Source: Alicyclobacillus tolerans
Lineage (GTDB): Bacteria > Bacillota > Bacilli > Alicyclobacillales > Alicyclobacillaceae
Assembly (NCBI RefSeq): GCF_021739485.1
Contig: NZ_JAJFNK010000003.1
Location: 124,001-188,000, forward strand
Direction of reading: 5' to 3'
DNA length: 64,000 nucleotides
Below the pieces are notes generated by a model. The model searched no databases. It had not been told where the DNA came from and saw only the letters and a list, made by a program, of their open reading frames with translations. The first letter of the stretch is position 1. Every line of letters starts with the position of its first letter. The translations under genes and the position numbers were made by a program. Positions 17,736 to 25,520 of the stretch are shown here, piece by piece.

Positions 17736-17855
17736 CAGCGAAATCCCCTCAGTATCAATATATCGTAAACCATAAATATACCGTGAAAGATATATCTTGA
17801 AAAGGCTCTTACCCAGCTTGTCTGTATAGCGGTGAAGCCACCGCGCATCATTAGT

Positions 17856-17861
17856 ATTATA
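17856..17861 (-). promoter_or_regulatory. extended -10 of the sinR promoter
   Basis: Minus-strand TGCTATAAT lies about 120 bases upstream of the sinR start and just after the sinI terminator. It would give sinR constitutive expression independent of sinI. Confidence 0.55.
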
Positions 17862-17903
17862 GCAAACGGATCTCGTTAAAAACGCGTCCAAGCCCATTTG
17901 CGA

Positions 17904-17930
17904 CAAAAAAACACGGCATTCCAGCCGTGC
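17904..17930 (-). terminator. terminator between sinI and sinR
   Basis: On the minus strand CACGGC-TGGAAT-GCCGTG is followed by TTTTTTT. It separates the riboswitch-controlled sinI transcript from sinR. Confidence 0.85.
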
Positions 17931-17989
17931 GCATGATCTGAGGTGGTCAAACGCTCGATTCTCGATGACTGTATATGATGTAAGACGTA

Positions 17990-18136
17990 TTATTCTGTCT
18001 TTGCAACGGCAACGGAATATAGAAACTCTCGAACTTGGTCAATGCTTAGAGCCATCTTTCCAGCCAAAAACATGAGGTACACCCATTCTGGATCTATTGG
18101 TTCATGCTCATGGATTTGGACCTTGTACGAACTCAT
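17990..18136 (-). CDS. sinI: SinI-type anti-repressor peptide
   Basis: The peptide has 48 residues. The central part IDPEWVYLMFLAGKMALSID followed by QVREFL is the SinI/SinR interaction helix-hook (L/I-D-x-E-W-x-x-L-M ... G/A-x-S-x-x-x-V/I-R-x-F/Y-L), matching residues 75-105 of the neighbouring SinR. SinI proteins bind SinR and break its DNA-bound tetramer, derepressing matrix genes. The ATG has GGAGGGG 6 bases upstream. It is transcribed toward sinR and preceded directly by a c-di-GMP-I riboswitch. Its small size means automated annotation could easily miss it. Confidence 0.88.
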   Translation of the reverse strand: MSSYKVQIHEHEPIDPEWVYLMFLAGKMALSIDQVREFLYSVAVAKTE

Positions 18137-18162
18137 CCCCGACCCCTCCGGTTGGTACCCTT

Positions 18163-18262
18163 GCCTTCTGGAGCAGTCCAGCCGTCATGGCAGTTTCACC
18201 GCAGACCTGTGACTTTGCGTCCCTGCTTTTCAGACAGGTTTGCCCATTTTTCCAAAGGAAAG
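18163..18262 (-). promoter_or_regulatory. cyclic di-GMP-I (GEMM-I) riboswitch upstream of sinI
   Basis: The minus-strand RNA carries the class I signature in order. GGGCAAACC (18246-18238) comes first, followed by a P2 hairpin CCTG-T-CT-GAAA-AG-CAGG with a GNRA tetraloop. GGGACGCAAAG comes next, then a P3 hairpin (GCGGT-GAA-ACTGC), then CCATGACGGCTGGACTGC closing P1. These match the invariant blocks of the GEMM-I class, including the tetraloop and its receptor side. It ends about 25 bases before the sinI start. No T-tract follows, so control is probably translational. A covariance-model search was not possible here. Confidence 0.9.
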
Positions 18263-18283
18263 AAACACCTTTGTTTTAAAATT

Positions 18284-18294
18284 TGACATTGTCA
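18284..18294. promoter_or_regulatory. palindrome upstream of the riboswitch
   Basis: TGACA-T-TGTCA is a perfect 11-base palindrome 22 bases upstream of the riboswitch, at the expected promoter position. It could be an operator for the sinI transcript. The remaining stretch to 18514 shows no gene. Confidence 0.35.
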
Positions 18295-18514
18295 TTTCCG
18301 AGATAAGCCTGCACGATGAACAATTTGGATGAGGCAAACTGCGTGGATCAGACCCTTTTCACGACTCTCACCCCGTTACGAAGAAGAGGTTTTTTTTGTG
18401 AATCATTTAACGTTGCCGATGATTGTTAAATATATGGCTGAACTGAAAGACGTATGCGAACCCGCATGAATTATTTCCGGCAGCGTGCAATGCATGTGCA
18501 ACCATGCATCTGGA

Positions 18515-20989
18515 TCAGTCGGTGTACGCACTGGCGCTGATGCGACTTTCCCCAAGTACGTAATGAGTGTCCGCGACGAGAATTTCGCCGATCTCCAGTC
18601 TAATAATCTCCGGTACTTCATCAATCAGGCGCGATATGCGCAGTAACAGTTCGACAATGGACTGGGGGCAAGACTGGTCAATCTCTTGTTGGGCAAACCC
18701 GCAGACGTGTTCTACCATTTCTCTGGCGTCCAGGTCCGTCAGAGGCGTAATCCGGATCATCGATTGCATTACGGCACCCTGGCGAGAACCTAACTTTAAA
18801 CGGTTCTCGGACGAATCTTCAATGTCGTGAAGCCGGTACAGTTTCATTAAGGGCCCAAACAAAGGGTCCGGATTGACAGACACTGCGAACCGCTCACTGG
18901 TTTTGGAAGGCTGTAAACGAGTTAAGGGTGGGTGTTCAACGGCAATTCCAGCAGCTGCGAGAACCTGATGCACGGTGCGTTCGGGCAAGGGAATTTCTTC
19001 ACGGGCACCAGCGGCGGTCATCGCGTCTTTGACGAGAGCGCGAGCCATGTCTGAGTGAACGTGATCCAAGTCCGGAATGCGGCCTTGAGGCTGTCTGCGG
19101 TACTCGGCGTATTCTGTGAATCTCGCTAGAGCGTGTACGGCCTGTTCTGGAAAGGGATAAACGGGAATTCGCTGTACGCCGGCATCAATATAGCGCGGAG
19201 CGTAATCGTTGGTCATTAGAAAGTTGGCGACGATAGGCTTTCGGGTGGGTAAAGGTCCCCCGGACTCGTTGTCAAAAGAGCGATAGACCTCAGCGACCGC
19301 TTCCGCAATGGCCTTCGAGACGGACGCAGAATCTTGGTCAGACAATCCCACGGGAATGAAGATGACGACCACGGAATCGACGCTGGGATCGCGCAGAACC
19401 GCCGGAAGTACATCCCGGTACATCTCAGCCAGGGTTTCAAAGCCGAGGTCGACGACCGGTTCGACGAACTCAAGTCCTTCCTGCAACAGTGCGTCTGCGG
19501 TCATGACGGCGCCGCCCGCGGTGTTGGTGACGACGGCTACCCGCCGCCCTTCGGGAAGGGGACAAAACGACAACAGCGAAGCGACGTCGAACAAATCGCG
19601 CAGCGCGTGGACTCGAATGATGCCGGTTTGGCGAAACAGGGCGTCGACGGCGTGATCCGGTGCGGCATGCGCAGCAGCTCTTGCCTCAGATACAGAGGCT
19701 CCGGCTGGGGTGCGAGCACCTTTCACCGCCAAAATCGGCTTGTGTTGCGTCACACGCCGCGCAATTCTGGAGAATTTTCGCGGGTTCCCAAATGACTCCA
19801 GGTACAAGACAACCATCTGGGTATCTGCATCGTCTTCCCAGTACTGCAACAGGTCGTTGCCTGAGACGTCTGCCTTGTTTCCCATGCTGGCAAAGCTGGA
19901 AACGCCAAGTTCCATTTTATCGGCGTACTCTAATATGGCGATGCCGAGCCCTCCGGACTGACTGGCAATCGCTAATTTTCCAGGTTTCGGCAGACGCGGG
20001 GCGAAGCTTGTGTTCAGGCGGATATCCGGGCTGTTGTTAATGATTCCGAGGCAATTGGGGCCAATCAGGCGAATTCCGGCCCCCCGAAGTTTTTGTACAA
20101 CTTGTTGCTGGAGTTCTGCTCCATGAGCTCCAGCTTCAGAAAACCCCGCGGAAGTGATGATGACGGCGCCTACTTTAGCCTGAATACAATCTTCTACAAC
20201 GGGAAGGACCTGAGACGCTGGAACGACAATCACGGCTAAGTCCACCGGTTCGGGAACTTCACACACGTTTGGATAGGCCCGGACGGCCGAAACGGAATGG
20301 GCCGTTGGATTGACAGGGTATACGGTGCCCTGAAATCCACCGTCGAGGATGTGCCTTAACAAGACATGTCCCAGACGTCTTGAATCGCGCGACGCACCAA
20401 TGACGGCGACGGTCTGCGGTTGAAAAAAGGAATGCAGTGACGCTGCCGTTGCCAGTTTTTCGCGCGTTTCCTGCAGAGCCCGCCGGCGTTCGGTTTCGGC
20501 CAACGGCAGGACAAGGTGAACGGTGTTGGAGTCGCGCTGGCTCTGAATCTCGTATCCACTGGCTTCAAAGACTTGCAGCATCTTGTAGTTTTCACCGAGC
20601 ACGTATGCCTCGAAACGTTTGAACCCGTAGTGCCAAGCGGCCTCAGCGAGGTGTTCCAAGAGCAAGGTTCCAAGTCCTTTGCCATGTAAACGGTCGTCCA
20701 CTAAAAAGGCAACTTCTGCGGATTCATCGTCTAAGCGAGAGTAACTCCCCACCCCCAGAGCGGTATCTCCAGACAGACACAGCATGCTCAGACCGTTTGG
20801 ACCCGTCCCTTTCACCATGCTGTTGATGATTTGTTCACTGACCTCTCGGACAACATGAAAGAACCGAAAATACAAACTTTCTGCGGAAGCGTGACGGAAT
20901 AATTCTTTAAGGATTTCTCTGTCGACCGCATTGTCTTGAATCGGCCGCAGGTCTGCCACTTTCCCGTCGCGCAGGATGATTCGCGTCAT
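18515..20989 (-). CDS. GNAT acetyltransferase fused to an acyl-CoA synthetase (NDP-forming)-like protein
   Basis: The protein has 824 residues. Residues about 5-165 form a GNAT domain (VDDRLHGKGLGTLLLEHLAE is the acetyl-CoA loop). Residues 190-295 are a CoA-binding Rossmann domain (TVAVIGASRDSRRLGHVLL). Residues 300-470 are succinyl-CoA-ligase-like (LIGPNCLGIIN, ASQSGGLG). Residues about 610-820 are an ATP-grasp-like part. This is the architecture of Pat/PatZ-type protein lysine acetyltransferases but with GNAT at the N-terminus. The synthetase-like half in such proteins usually senses acetyl-CoA rather than catalysing. A role in acetylating acetyl-CoA synthetase or other metabolic enzymes is inferred. 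ATG 20989 has AGGAG upstream; 21013 is an alternative. Confidence 0.85.
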   Translation of the reverse strand: MTRIILRDGKVADLRPIQDNAVDREILKELFRHASAESLYFRFFHVVREVSEQIINSMVKGTGPNGLSMLCLSGDTALGVGSYSRLDDESAEVAFLVDDRLHGKGLGTLLLEHLAEAAWHYGFKRFEAYVLGENYKMLQVFEASGYEIQSQRDSNTVHLVLPLAETERRRALQETREKLATAASLHSFFQPQTVAVIGASRDSRRLGHVLLRHILDGGFQGTVYPVNPTAHSVSAVRAYPNVCEVPEPVDLAVIVVPASQVLPVVEDCIQAKVGAVIITSAGFSEAGAHGAELQQQVVQKLRGAGIRLIGPNCLGIINNSPDIRLNTSFAPRLPKPGKLAIASQSGGLGIAILEYADKMELGVSSFASMGNKADVSGNDLLQYWEDDADTQMVVLYLESFGNPRKFSRIARRVTQHKPILAVKGARTPAGASVSEARAAAHAAPDHAVDALFRQTGIIRVHALRDLFDVASLLSFCPLPEGRRVAVVTNTAGGAVMTADALLQEGLEFVEPVVDLGFETLAEMYRDVLPAVLRDPSVDSVVVIFIPVGLSDQDSASVSKAIAEAVAEVYRSFDNESGGPLPTRKPIVANFLMTNDYAPRYIDAGVQRIPVYPFPEQAVHALARFTEYAEYRRQPQGRIPDLDHVHSDMARALVKDAMTAAGAREEIPLPERTVHQVLAAAGIAVEHPPLTRLQPSKTSERFAVSVNPDPLFGPLMKLYRLHDIEDSSENRLKLGSRQGAVMQSMIRITPLTDLDAREMVEHVCGFAQQEIDQSCPQSIVELLLRISRLIDEVPEIIRLEIGEILVADTHYVLGESRISASAYTD

Positions 20990-21246
20990 AAGCAGCCCGC
21001 TCCTTTGTTCCATCCCAGATGGCGTAATAAACAGTCATCCGCGTCAATGTCTCGTTTACCCTATTGTAAACTCCCGTCGAACGTCAACAAACCCCAATCA
21101 GACCATTCGATGGACTATTACATGGATTGTGATGAGCAGGGCGCGCCATAACGGGCTGTGGAACTGGGCGGGGGATAGTGGGGGGATCGTTAGGGGGTCC
21201 TTCGGTCTCTCTGACACCGCCTGGAGCAGTTGTCTCCGATCAAATC

Positions 21247-21288
21247 CTGTCCCCGGGCAAACCGTGTACTGGATTTGCTCGGGGACAG
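21247..21288 (-). terminator. long hairpin downstream of the por operon
   Basis: CTGTCCCCGGGCAAA (21247-21261) pairs with TTTGCTCGGGGACAG (21274-21288), a 15-base stem with one mismatch. It lies about 80 bases after the porAB stop in the 377-base gap between the two minus-strand genes. No T-run follows. The rest of that gap shows no gene. Confidence 0.5.
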
Positions 21289-21366
21289 CCTCGTGTTTCA
21301 CCCTATCCGCCAGCGAACCGGACAGTCCGGACACTCAGCGCTGGGCCACCTGAGGGGTCGCTTAAC

Positions 21367-23664
21367 TCACAAATAAGGATTTTCGTGCTTGGCTTTCAAC
21401 CGTTGCCAACGCCGGTCGATTTCCTGGTCAATGTCTTCCACGAGTTCTTTGTACTCGGGTTTGAGCAGGTGTCTTGTCTTACCCATGGTCCCCAGCCAAT
21501 CGGTCACAGGCACTTTCTTGCCTTTGGCTTCTGGGTCGTAGGTGATGGTGGTGATGCCGCGCTCCACTTCGTACAGCGGGAAGAAGTTGGAGTTGACAGC
21601 GAGTTCTACGATGTCGCGTCCGTCTTCGTCCTTGGACTTCCAGTTGAGCGGACAGGCGCTGAGCAGCTTTCCGTACGCCAGTCCTTCGTGCTGCGCATAC
21701 CACTGGGCTTTTGCCGCTTTGCGCACCAAGTCTTGCGGGAACGCCTCAGTTCCTGTAAACACATATGGGATGTTGGTGGCAGCCATCAACTGCACAGTGT
21801 CTTTGTGGTGGAACGACTTGCCGGATTCATTTTTCCCCACGTTTGACGTCGAGGTCATATGGCCTTTGGGCGTCGAATACGACAGTTGGCTCCCGGTGTT
21901 CATGTAACCTTCGTTGTCGTACTCCACAATAATCATTTTGTGGTTGCGCAGGGCGGCGCCGATCGCTGAACCCATGCCGATATCCATTCCGCCGTCGCCG
22001 GTGACCATCACAAATGTAAAGTCGTCGCTGACGTCAATTTCGCCTCTGCGCTTTAATTCAAAGAACGCTTCGACGGTTCCAGACAGGGTTGCAGCCCCGT
22101 TTTGGAACAGGTTGTGAATGTACGTCTGCTTGTGTGAAGAATACGGGTACCCGGTTGTCGTGACCATACCGCACCCCGTTTGGAACAACGTGACGATGTC
22201 CCCTTCGATGCCCTTGAAGAACATTTCCAAATTGGGGAAGATACCGCAGCCTGGACAGGCTCCATGGCCCGGTGCAATCCGTTTGGGTTTGCTTGTGAGT
22301 GCGCGCAGGGAGGGTACTGCGACTTTGAGCCGGCCGTCTTCTTGTTCTGTGACTTTGATGAGACCGGAACGGAATGCGTCGTCGTACAGCGGCTCAACCA
22401 CGCGCTTTGGCGCTTGCTCAGGGTCGCCCGGAGTTTGCCCGTAGTAATCAAATGGAACTTCAATCACGCCGGTTTCTGCCGCCTTTATCGCCAGTGAGAA
22501 CAGGGCTTGTGCATCGTCTTGGTAGAAGTCTTTGCCGCCAACGCCGAAGACTCGGCTGAGCACCAAGGTGTGGTTGTCAGGGTCTTCTTGCAGCGCTGCT
22601 TTGACTTCGTGCGTGATGTTGGCGCCATGACCGCCGTAGGAGTCAGCTCGTTCGCCGACCAGCACGGCTTTGACGTTTTTCAACGCTTCGCGGATTTCCG
22701 CGGCCGGGAACGGGCGGATCATGTTTGGACTGATAACGCCGGCTTTCACACCTTGCGCCCGCAGTTTGTCGACGACGTCTTTTGCAGTCTCTGCTGCAGA
22801 GTTTAAGAGGAACAGCGCAACCTCTGCGTCTTCCATCTGGTACAGGTCCAGGATGGGGTAGGAACGTCCCGACAACTTGCGGTATTCTTGCTCGATCCGT
22901 TCAAATACGTCGTGCGCTGCATACAGGGCTTGCGAGTGTTGATAGTGGGTGTTGATTAAATCGGGATCGTTCATGTACGGCCCAATCGTGACTGGGTTTT
23001 TCGGGTCCAAAGCATGGACGTATCCGGTGGGTTTGTCACCGACGAAGTCCTGAACGACCTGCCGGTCGGCAAAGTACAGCACGCGCCGCTTTTGATGCGA
23101 TGTGAAAAATCCGTCATAAGCGACAATGACTGGCAAGCGCACTTTTGCGTCTTCAGCGAGTTTGAGTGCCATGATGTTCATGTCGTACACGGCTTGAGGA
23201 GTTCTGGCCATTAAAATGACCCATCCGGTATTCAAGCCGTAGTACAGGTCTGAGTGGTCGCCACGGATGTCCAGCGGGCCACTGACAGCCCGGGTTACCA
23301 GATTCAGGACCATGGGAAACCGGGTACCGGATTGCACAGGGAGCTGCTCCAGCATGTACAGGAATCCTTGTGAACTGGTGGCGTTAAACACGCGAGCGCC
23401 GGCAGCGGCAGCGCCGTAACAAATACCCGCTGAACCGTGTTCCCCATCGGCTGGAATCATGACGATGTCGTGTTCGCCGCGGGCCTTCATCTGGTCCAGG
23501 TATTGGGCCACTTCGGTGGACGGCGTGATGGGGAAATAGCCCATAATGTGATAGTTGATCTGGGCTGCCGCCATGGCGGCCATTTCATTGCCGCTTTCAA
23601 ATACTGAATTTTGTTTGGGTTCAGGGGCACTCGGTTGCTGTTCTAACTCTCGTTCTTGAATCAT
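21367..23664 (-). CDS. 2-oxoacid (pyruvate):ferredoxin oxidoreductase, fused alpha-beta subunit
   Basis: The protein has 765 residues. The alpha part (about 1-400) starts SGNEMAAMAAAQINYHIMGY and contains RAVSGPLDIRGDHSDLY, followed by the transketolase C-terminal-like region (PNMIRPFPAAEI). The beta part (about 450-765) carries the cluster cysteines in GHGACPGCGIF, FQTGCGMV and LLSACPLNW, and the TPP site GDGGMDIGMGSAIG...NEGYMNTG. It would decarboxylate a 2-oxoacid to acyl-CoA and reduce ferredoxin. ATG 23664 (MIQERELEQQ) has AGGAG with an 8-base spacer; GTG 23673 overlapping the upstream stop is too close to it. Normally alpha and beta are separate; the fusion is notable. Pyruvate is the likely but unproven substrate. 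Confidence 0.88.
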   Translation of the reverse strand: MIQERELEQQPSAPEPKQNSVFESGNEMAAMAAAQINYHIMGYFPITPSTEVAQYLDQMKARGEHDIVMIPADGEHGSAGICYGAAAAGARVFNATSSQGFLYMLEQLPVQSGTRFPMVLNLVTRAVSGPLDIRGDHSDLYYGLNTGWVILMARTPQAVYDMNIMALKLAEDAKVRLPVIVAYDGFFTSHQKRRVLYFADRQVVQDFVGDKPTGYVHALDPKNPVTIGPYMNDPDLINTHYQHSQALYAAHDVFERIEQEYRKLSGRSYPILDLYQMEDAEVALFLLNSAAETAKDVVDKLRAQGVKAGVISPNMIRPFPAAEIREALKNVKAVLVGERADSYGGHGANITHEVKAALQEDPDNHTLVLSRVFGVGGKDFYQDDAQALFSLAIKAAETGVIEVPFDYYGQTPGDPEQAPKRVVEPLYDDAFRSGLIKVTEQEDGRLKVAVPSLRALTSKPKRIAPGHGACPGCGIFPNLEMFFKGIEGDIVTLFQTGCGMVTTTGYPYSSHKQTYIHNLFQNGAATLSGTVEAFFELKRRGEIDVSDDFTFVMVTGDGGMDIGMGSAIGAALRNHKMIIVEYDNEGYMNTGSQLSYSTPKGHMTSTSNVGKNESGKSFHHKDTVQLMAATNIPYVFTGTEAFPQDLVRKAAKAQWYAQHEGLAYGKLLSACPLNWKSKDEDGRDIVELAVNSNFFPLYEVERGITTITYDPEAKGKKVPVTDWLGTMGKTRHLLKPEYKELVEDIDQEIDRRWQRLKAKHENPYL

Positions 23665-23669
23665 CACCA

Positions 23670-24683
23670 TCACTCCTGTTCTACAGATACGAGTGCGAAA
23701 TGATGCGCTACGCGATGCTCAGCAGCGTACGAATCGTTCTCGCGCAGCGGCGTCAAGGCGTCCGTCGGGCACGCTTGAACGCACTTGAGACAGCCCTTGC
23801 AATACTGATAGTCGATGCCTTTCAGAAACATATTGGCCTTTCCTCTGGCGTCGAGCCCTTGCTCCCAAACGAAGCACATGTCGGGACAGACGACGTCGCA
23901 GGCGGCGCAGTGGATGCATTCCGCGAGGTTGAAGTCGGGAAGAAACCCTTGCCTGGAGCCGCTGAGGTCTTTTAAAAAGCTGTTTCCAGGATTGACAATG
24001 GCGCCTCCCATCGGCTGGGTCTTGTACCCGAGTGCGGGAACCGGGCGCTGAAAGGGTACGGACTCCGCTCCTTGAGGGACTTCTATTCGTTGAAATGTCA
24101 CGCTTTCGTACCCGCGATCAAACGTCCGAAGGTTGGGTTCCACCATGTGTGGATACTTTTTCTCAAAGGTTTTCCGGATCACGGAGCGCATGGTGTCGGC
24201 GTCAAGAAAATCGCAAATCCGGAACAGGGCGCCAAGCATTGCGGTGTTTACACGAGTTTTTTCTTCAAGTGAGATGCCGAGGGCATCGACGGTGGCGAGT
24301 GTGCCGTGATCGAGCCCGAGTTCCTCGCGAATCTCGTCAAAACTGCGAGTAGAGTTGACCAGCACGATGCCGTCCGCGACCAAACCGCTGACGACATTGA
24401 CGGTTTTATACAGCGCTTCGTGAAAGATTCCGACGACGTGCGGCTGCTCGATAGGACTATGGTCGCGAATTTGTGTATCTGGGTCACAGAACCGAACAAA
24501 AGATTTCACCGGTGTTCCTTTTTTTTCAGAACCATAAGAGGAAAAGTTCGAACCGTTTAAGCCGAGTCCCATGACCCCGGCTTCGGCCAGCATCTTTCCC
24601 GCCAGATTCGCTCCGAGCCCGCCAATGGATTCCAAACGAATTTCGTAAAAACCAAGTTCGTTTTTAACGGGTAGTTTAGACAT
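23670..24683 (-). CDS. 2-oxoacid:ferredoxin oxidoreductase, fused gamma-delta subunit
   Basis: The protein has 337 residues. The gamma domain (about 10-190) shows RLESIGGLGANLAGKMLAEA and NGSNFSSYGSEKKGTPVKSF. The C-terminal delta domain is a 2[4Fe-4S] ferredoxin with CIHCAACDVVCPDMCF and CKGCLKCVQACPTDAL. It provides CoA-side and electron-relay functions for the alpha-beta fusion encoded 6 bases downstream. ATG 24683 is chosen because AAGGGG lies 9 bases upstream; the frame extends further but without a start signal. A GGCACGT direct repeat lies just upstream (24703-24727). Confidence 0.88.
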   Translation of the reverse strand: MSKLPVKNELGFYEIRLESIGGLGANLAGKMLAEAGVMGLGLNGSNFSSYGSEKKGTPVKSFVRFCDPDTQIRDHSPIEQPHVVGIFHEALYKTVNVVSGLVADGIVLVNSTRSFDEIREELGLDHGTLATVDALGISLEEKTRVNTAMLGALFRICDFLDADTMRSVIRKTFEKKYPHMVEPNLRTFDRGYESVTFQRIEVPQGAESVPFQRPVPALGYKTQPMGGAIVNPGNSFLKDLSGSRQGFLPDFNLAECIHCAACDVVCPDMCFVWEQGLDARGKANMFLKGIDYQYCKGCLKCVQACPTDALTPLRENDSYAAEHRVAHHFALVSVEQE

Positions 24684-24716
24684 TGCGTCACACCCCTTGT
24701 ATATGGCACGTAACAC

Positions 24717-25107
24717 GTGGCACGTTTGGTCCTACATGTCGATCTTAAAAATGTGGGGGGATTTTCGTAAGCATAGGAGTAACTAATTTCGGCTGACCTG
24801 TATGAGGGAGACCAAAGTGTTGTTCGGACTATACGAGATAGAATGAATGTACTATTGGAGGACTATCTCAAGACGTGCTGTGTTATAGTTCAAAATTATT
24901 GACCCAAAGGTGTTCCACAACAGTTAAGCGGTTGTCCACTGTCACGGTCTCGGACGAATCGATGAATTTCGCGAAAAAACAACAGATTTCGGGACAAAGG
25001 TCCTATATACGGGAGCTCGTGTGAGAGGTAAATTCAAATCAAATTAAATGGAAACCGCCATCTACAACTCGATGGGAGTCATCCGGCGTGCGTTTTTTGC
25101 AGGCGTC
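24717..25107. other. intergenic stretch without a recognisable gene
   Basis: The 390 bases lie between the por operon and the small HTH gene. They contain GGCACGTAACACGTGGCACG near 24703-24722, a duplicated GGCACGT that may be a regulatory site for por. Several AT-rich patches could be promoters, but no coding potential or clear terminator is visible. Confidence 0.4.
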
Positions 25108-25153
25108 TGGAGCCTTGGTGATAAAAGATGTGGAGCCTTGGTGGTAAAAGATA
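25108..25153. repeat. 23-bp tandem repeat upstream of the HTH gene
   Basis: TGGAGCCTTGGTGATAAAAG(ATG) at 25108 is followed immediately by TGGAGCCTTGGTGGTAAAAG(ATA) at 25131, with two mismatches. It sits 20 bases before the start codon of the HTH gene, overlapping the region just upstream of its ribosome binding site. Confidence 0.7.
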
Positions 25154-25174
25154 TGGAACAGGGGGGACGGGACG

Positions 25175-25426
25175 ATGGATCAGATTACCCGTTTTATGAA
25201 TCCGTCGAGGAGAAAATTGTTGCTGTTGCTGGCTGAACAGTCGCCGAGAACCATACCTGAACTCAGTACTCTGCTGGGAATTACGCAACGCACCTGTAAA
25301 GCGACAATCAACCGGCTCATGGAACTCGAATTTGTCAAAGTGCTGCCGGACCACTCTGTGGTCATCACGGAACACGGCCGAGACTATGCCCGCCGCTTGA
25401 GGGTGTCCATTCGTCAACTGGCGTAA
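25175..25426 (+). CDS. small winged-helix DNA-binding protein
   Basis: The protein has 83 residues. It is a single winged-helix domain: a helix 1 region RRKLLLLLAEQ, then a helix-turn-helix TIPELSTLLGITQRTCKATI and NRLMELEFV, then a wing VVITEHGRDYARRL. It resembles the DNA-binding core of MarR/ArsR-type regulators without an effector domain. AGGGGGGACGGG precedes the ATG. The tandem 23-base repeat just upstream could be its own operator. It is followed by a terminator, so it is monocistronic. The targets are unknown; the nearest divergent unit is the por operon. Confidence 0.75.
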   Translation: MDQITRFMNPSRRKLLLLLAEQSPRTIPELSTLLGITQRTCKATINRLMELEFVKVLPDHSVVITEHGRDYARRLRVSIRQLA

Positions 25427-25466
25427 AACTCCGATACCTATGGCATTTGTGAAGATGCCCCGCTAG

Positions 25467-25494
25467 AGGCCACCGCTTTTGCGGCGGCCTTTGG
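25467..25494 (+). terminator. terminator after the winged-helix gene
   Basis: AGGCCACCGC-TTTT-GCGGCGGCCT is followed by TTGG. The stem is strong and the T-run is short. Confidence 0.65.
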
Positions 25495-25520
25495 CGCGTC
25501 TCGGGGAGAGGACTGTTCTC

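Noticed and set aside
25048..25236. 62-residue plus-strand frame overlapping the winged-helix gene
   Set aside because: It reads through the tandem repeat in another frame and lacks a ribosome binding site.
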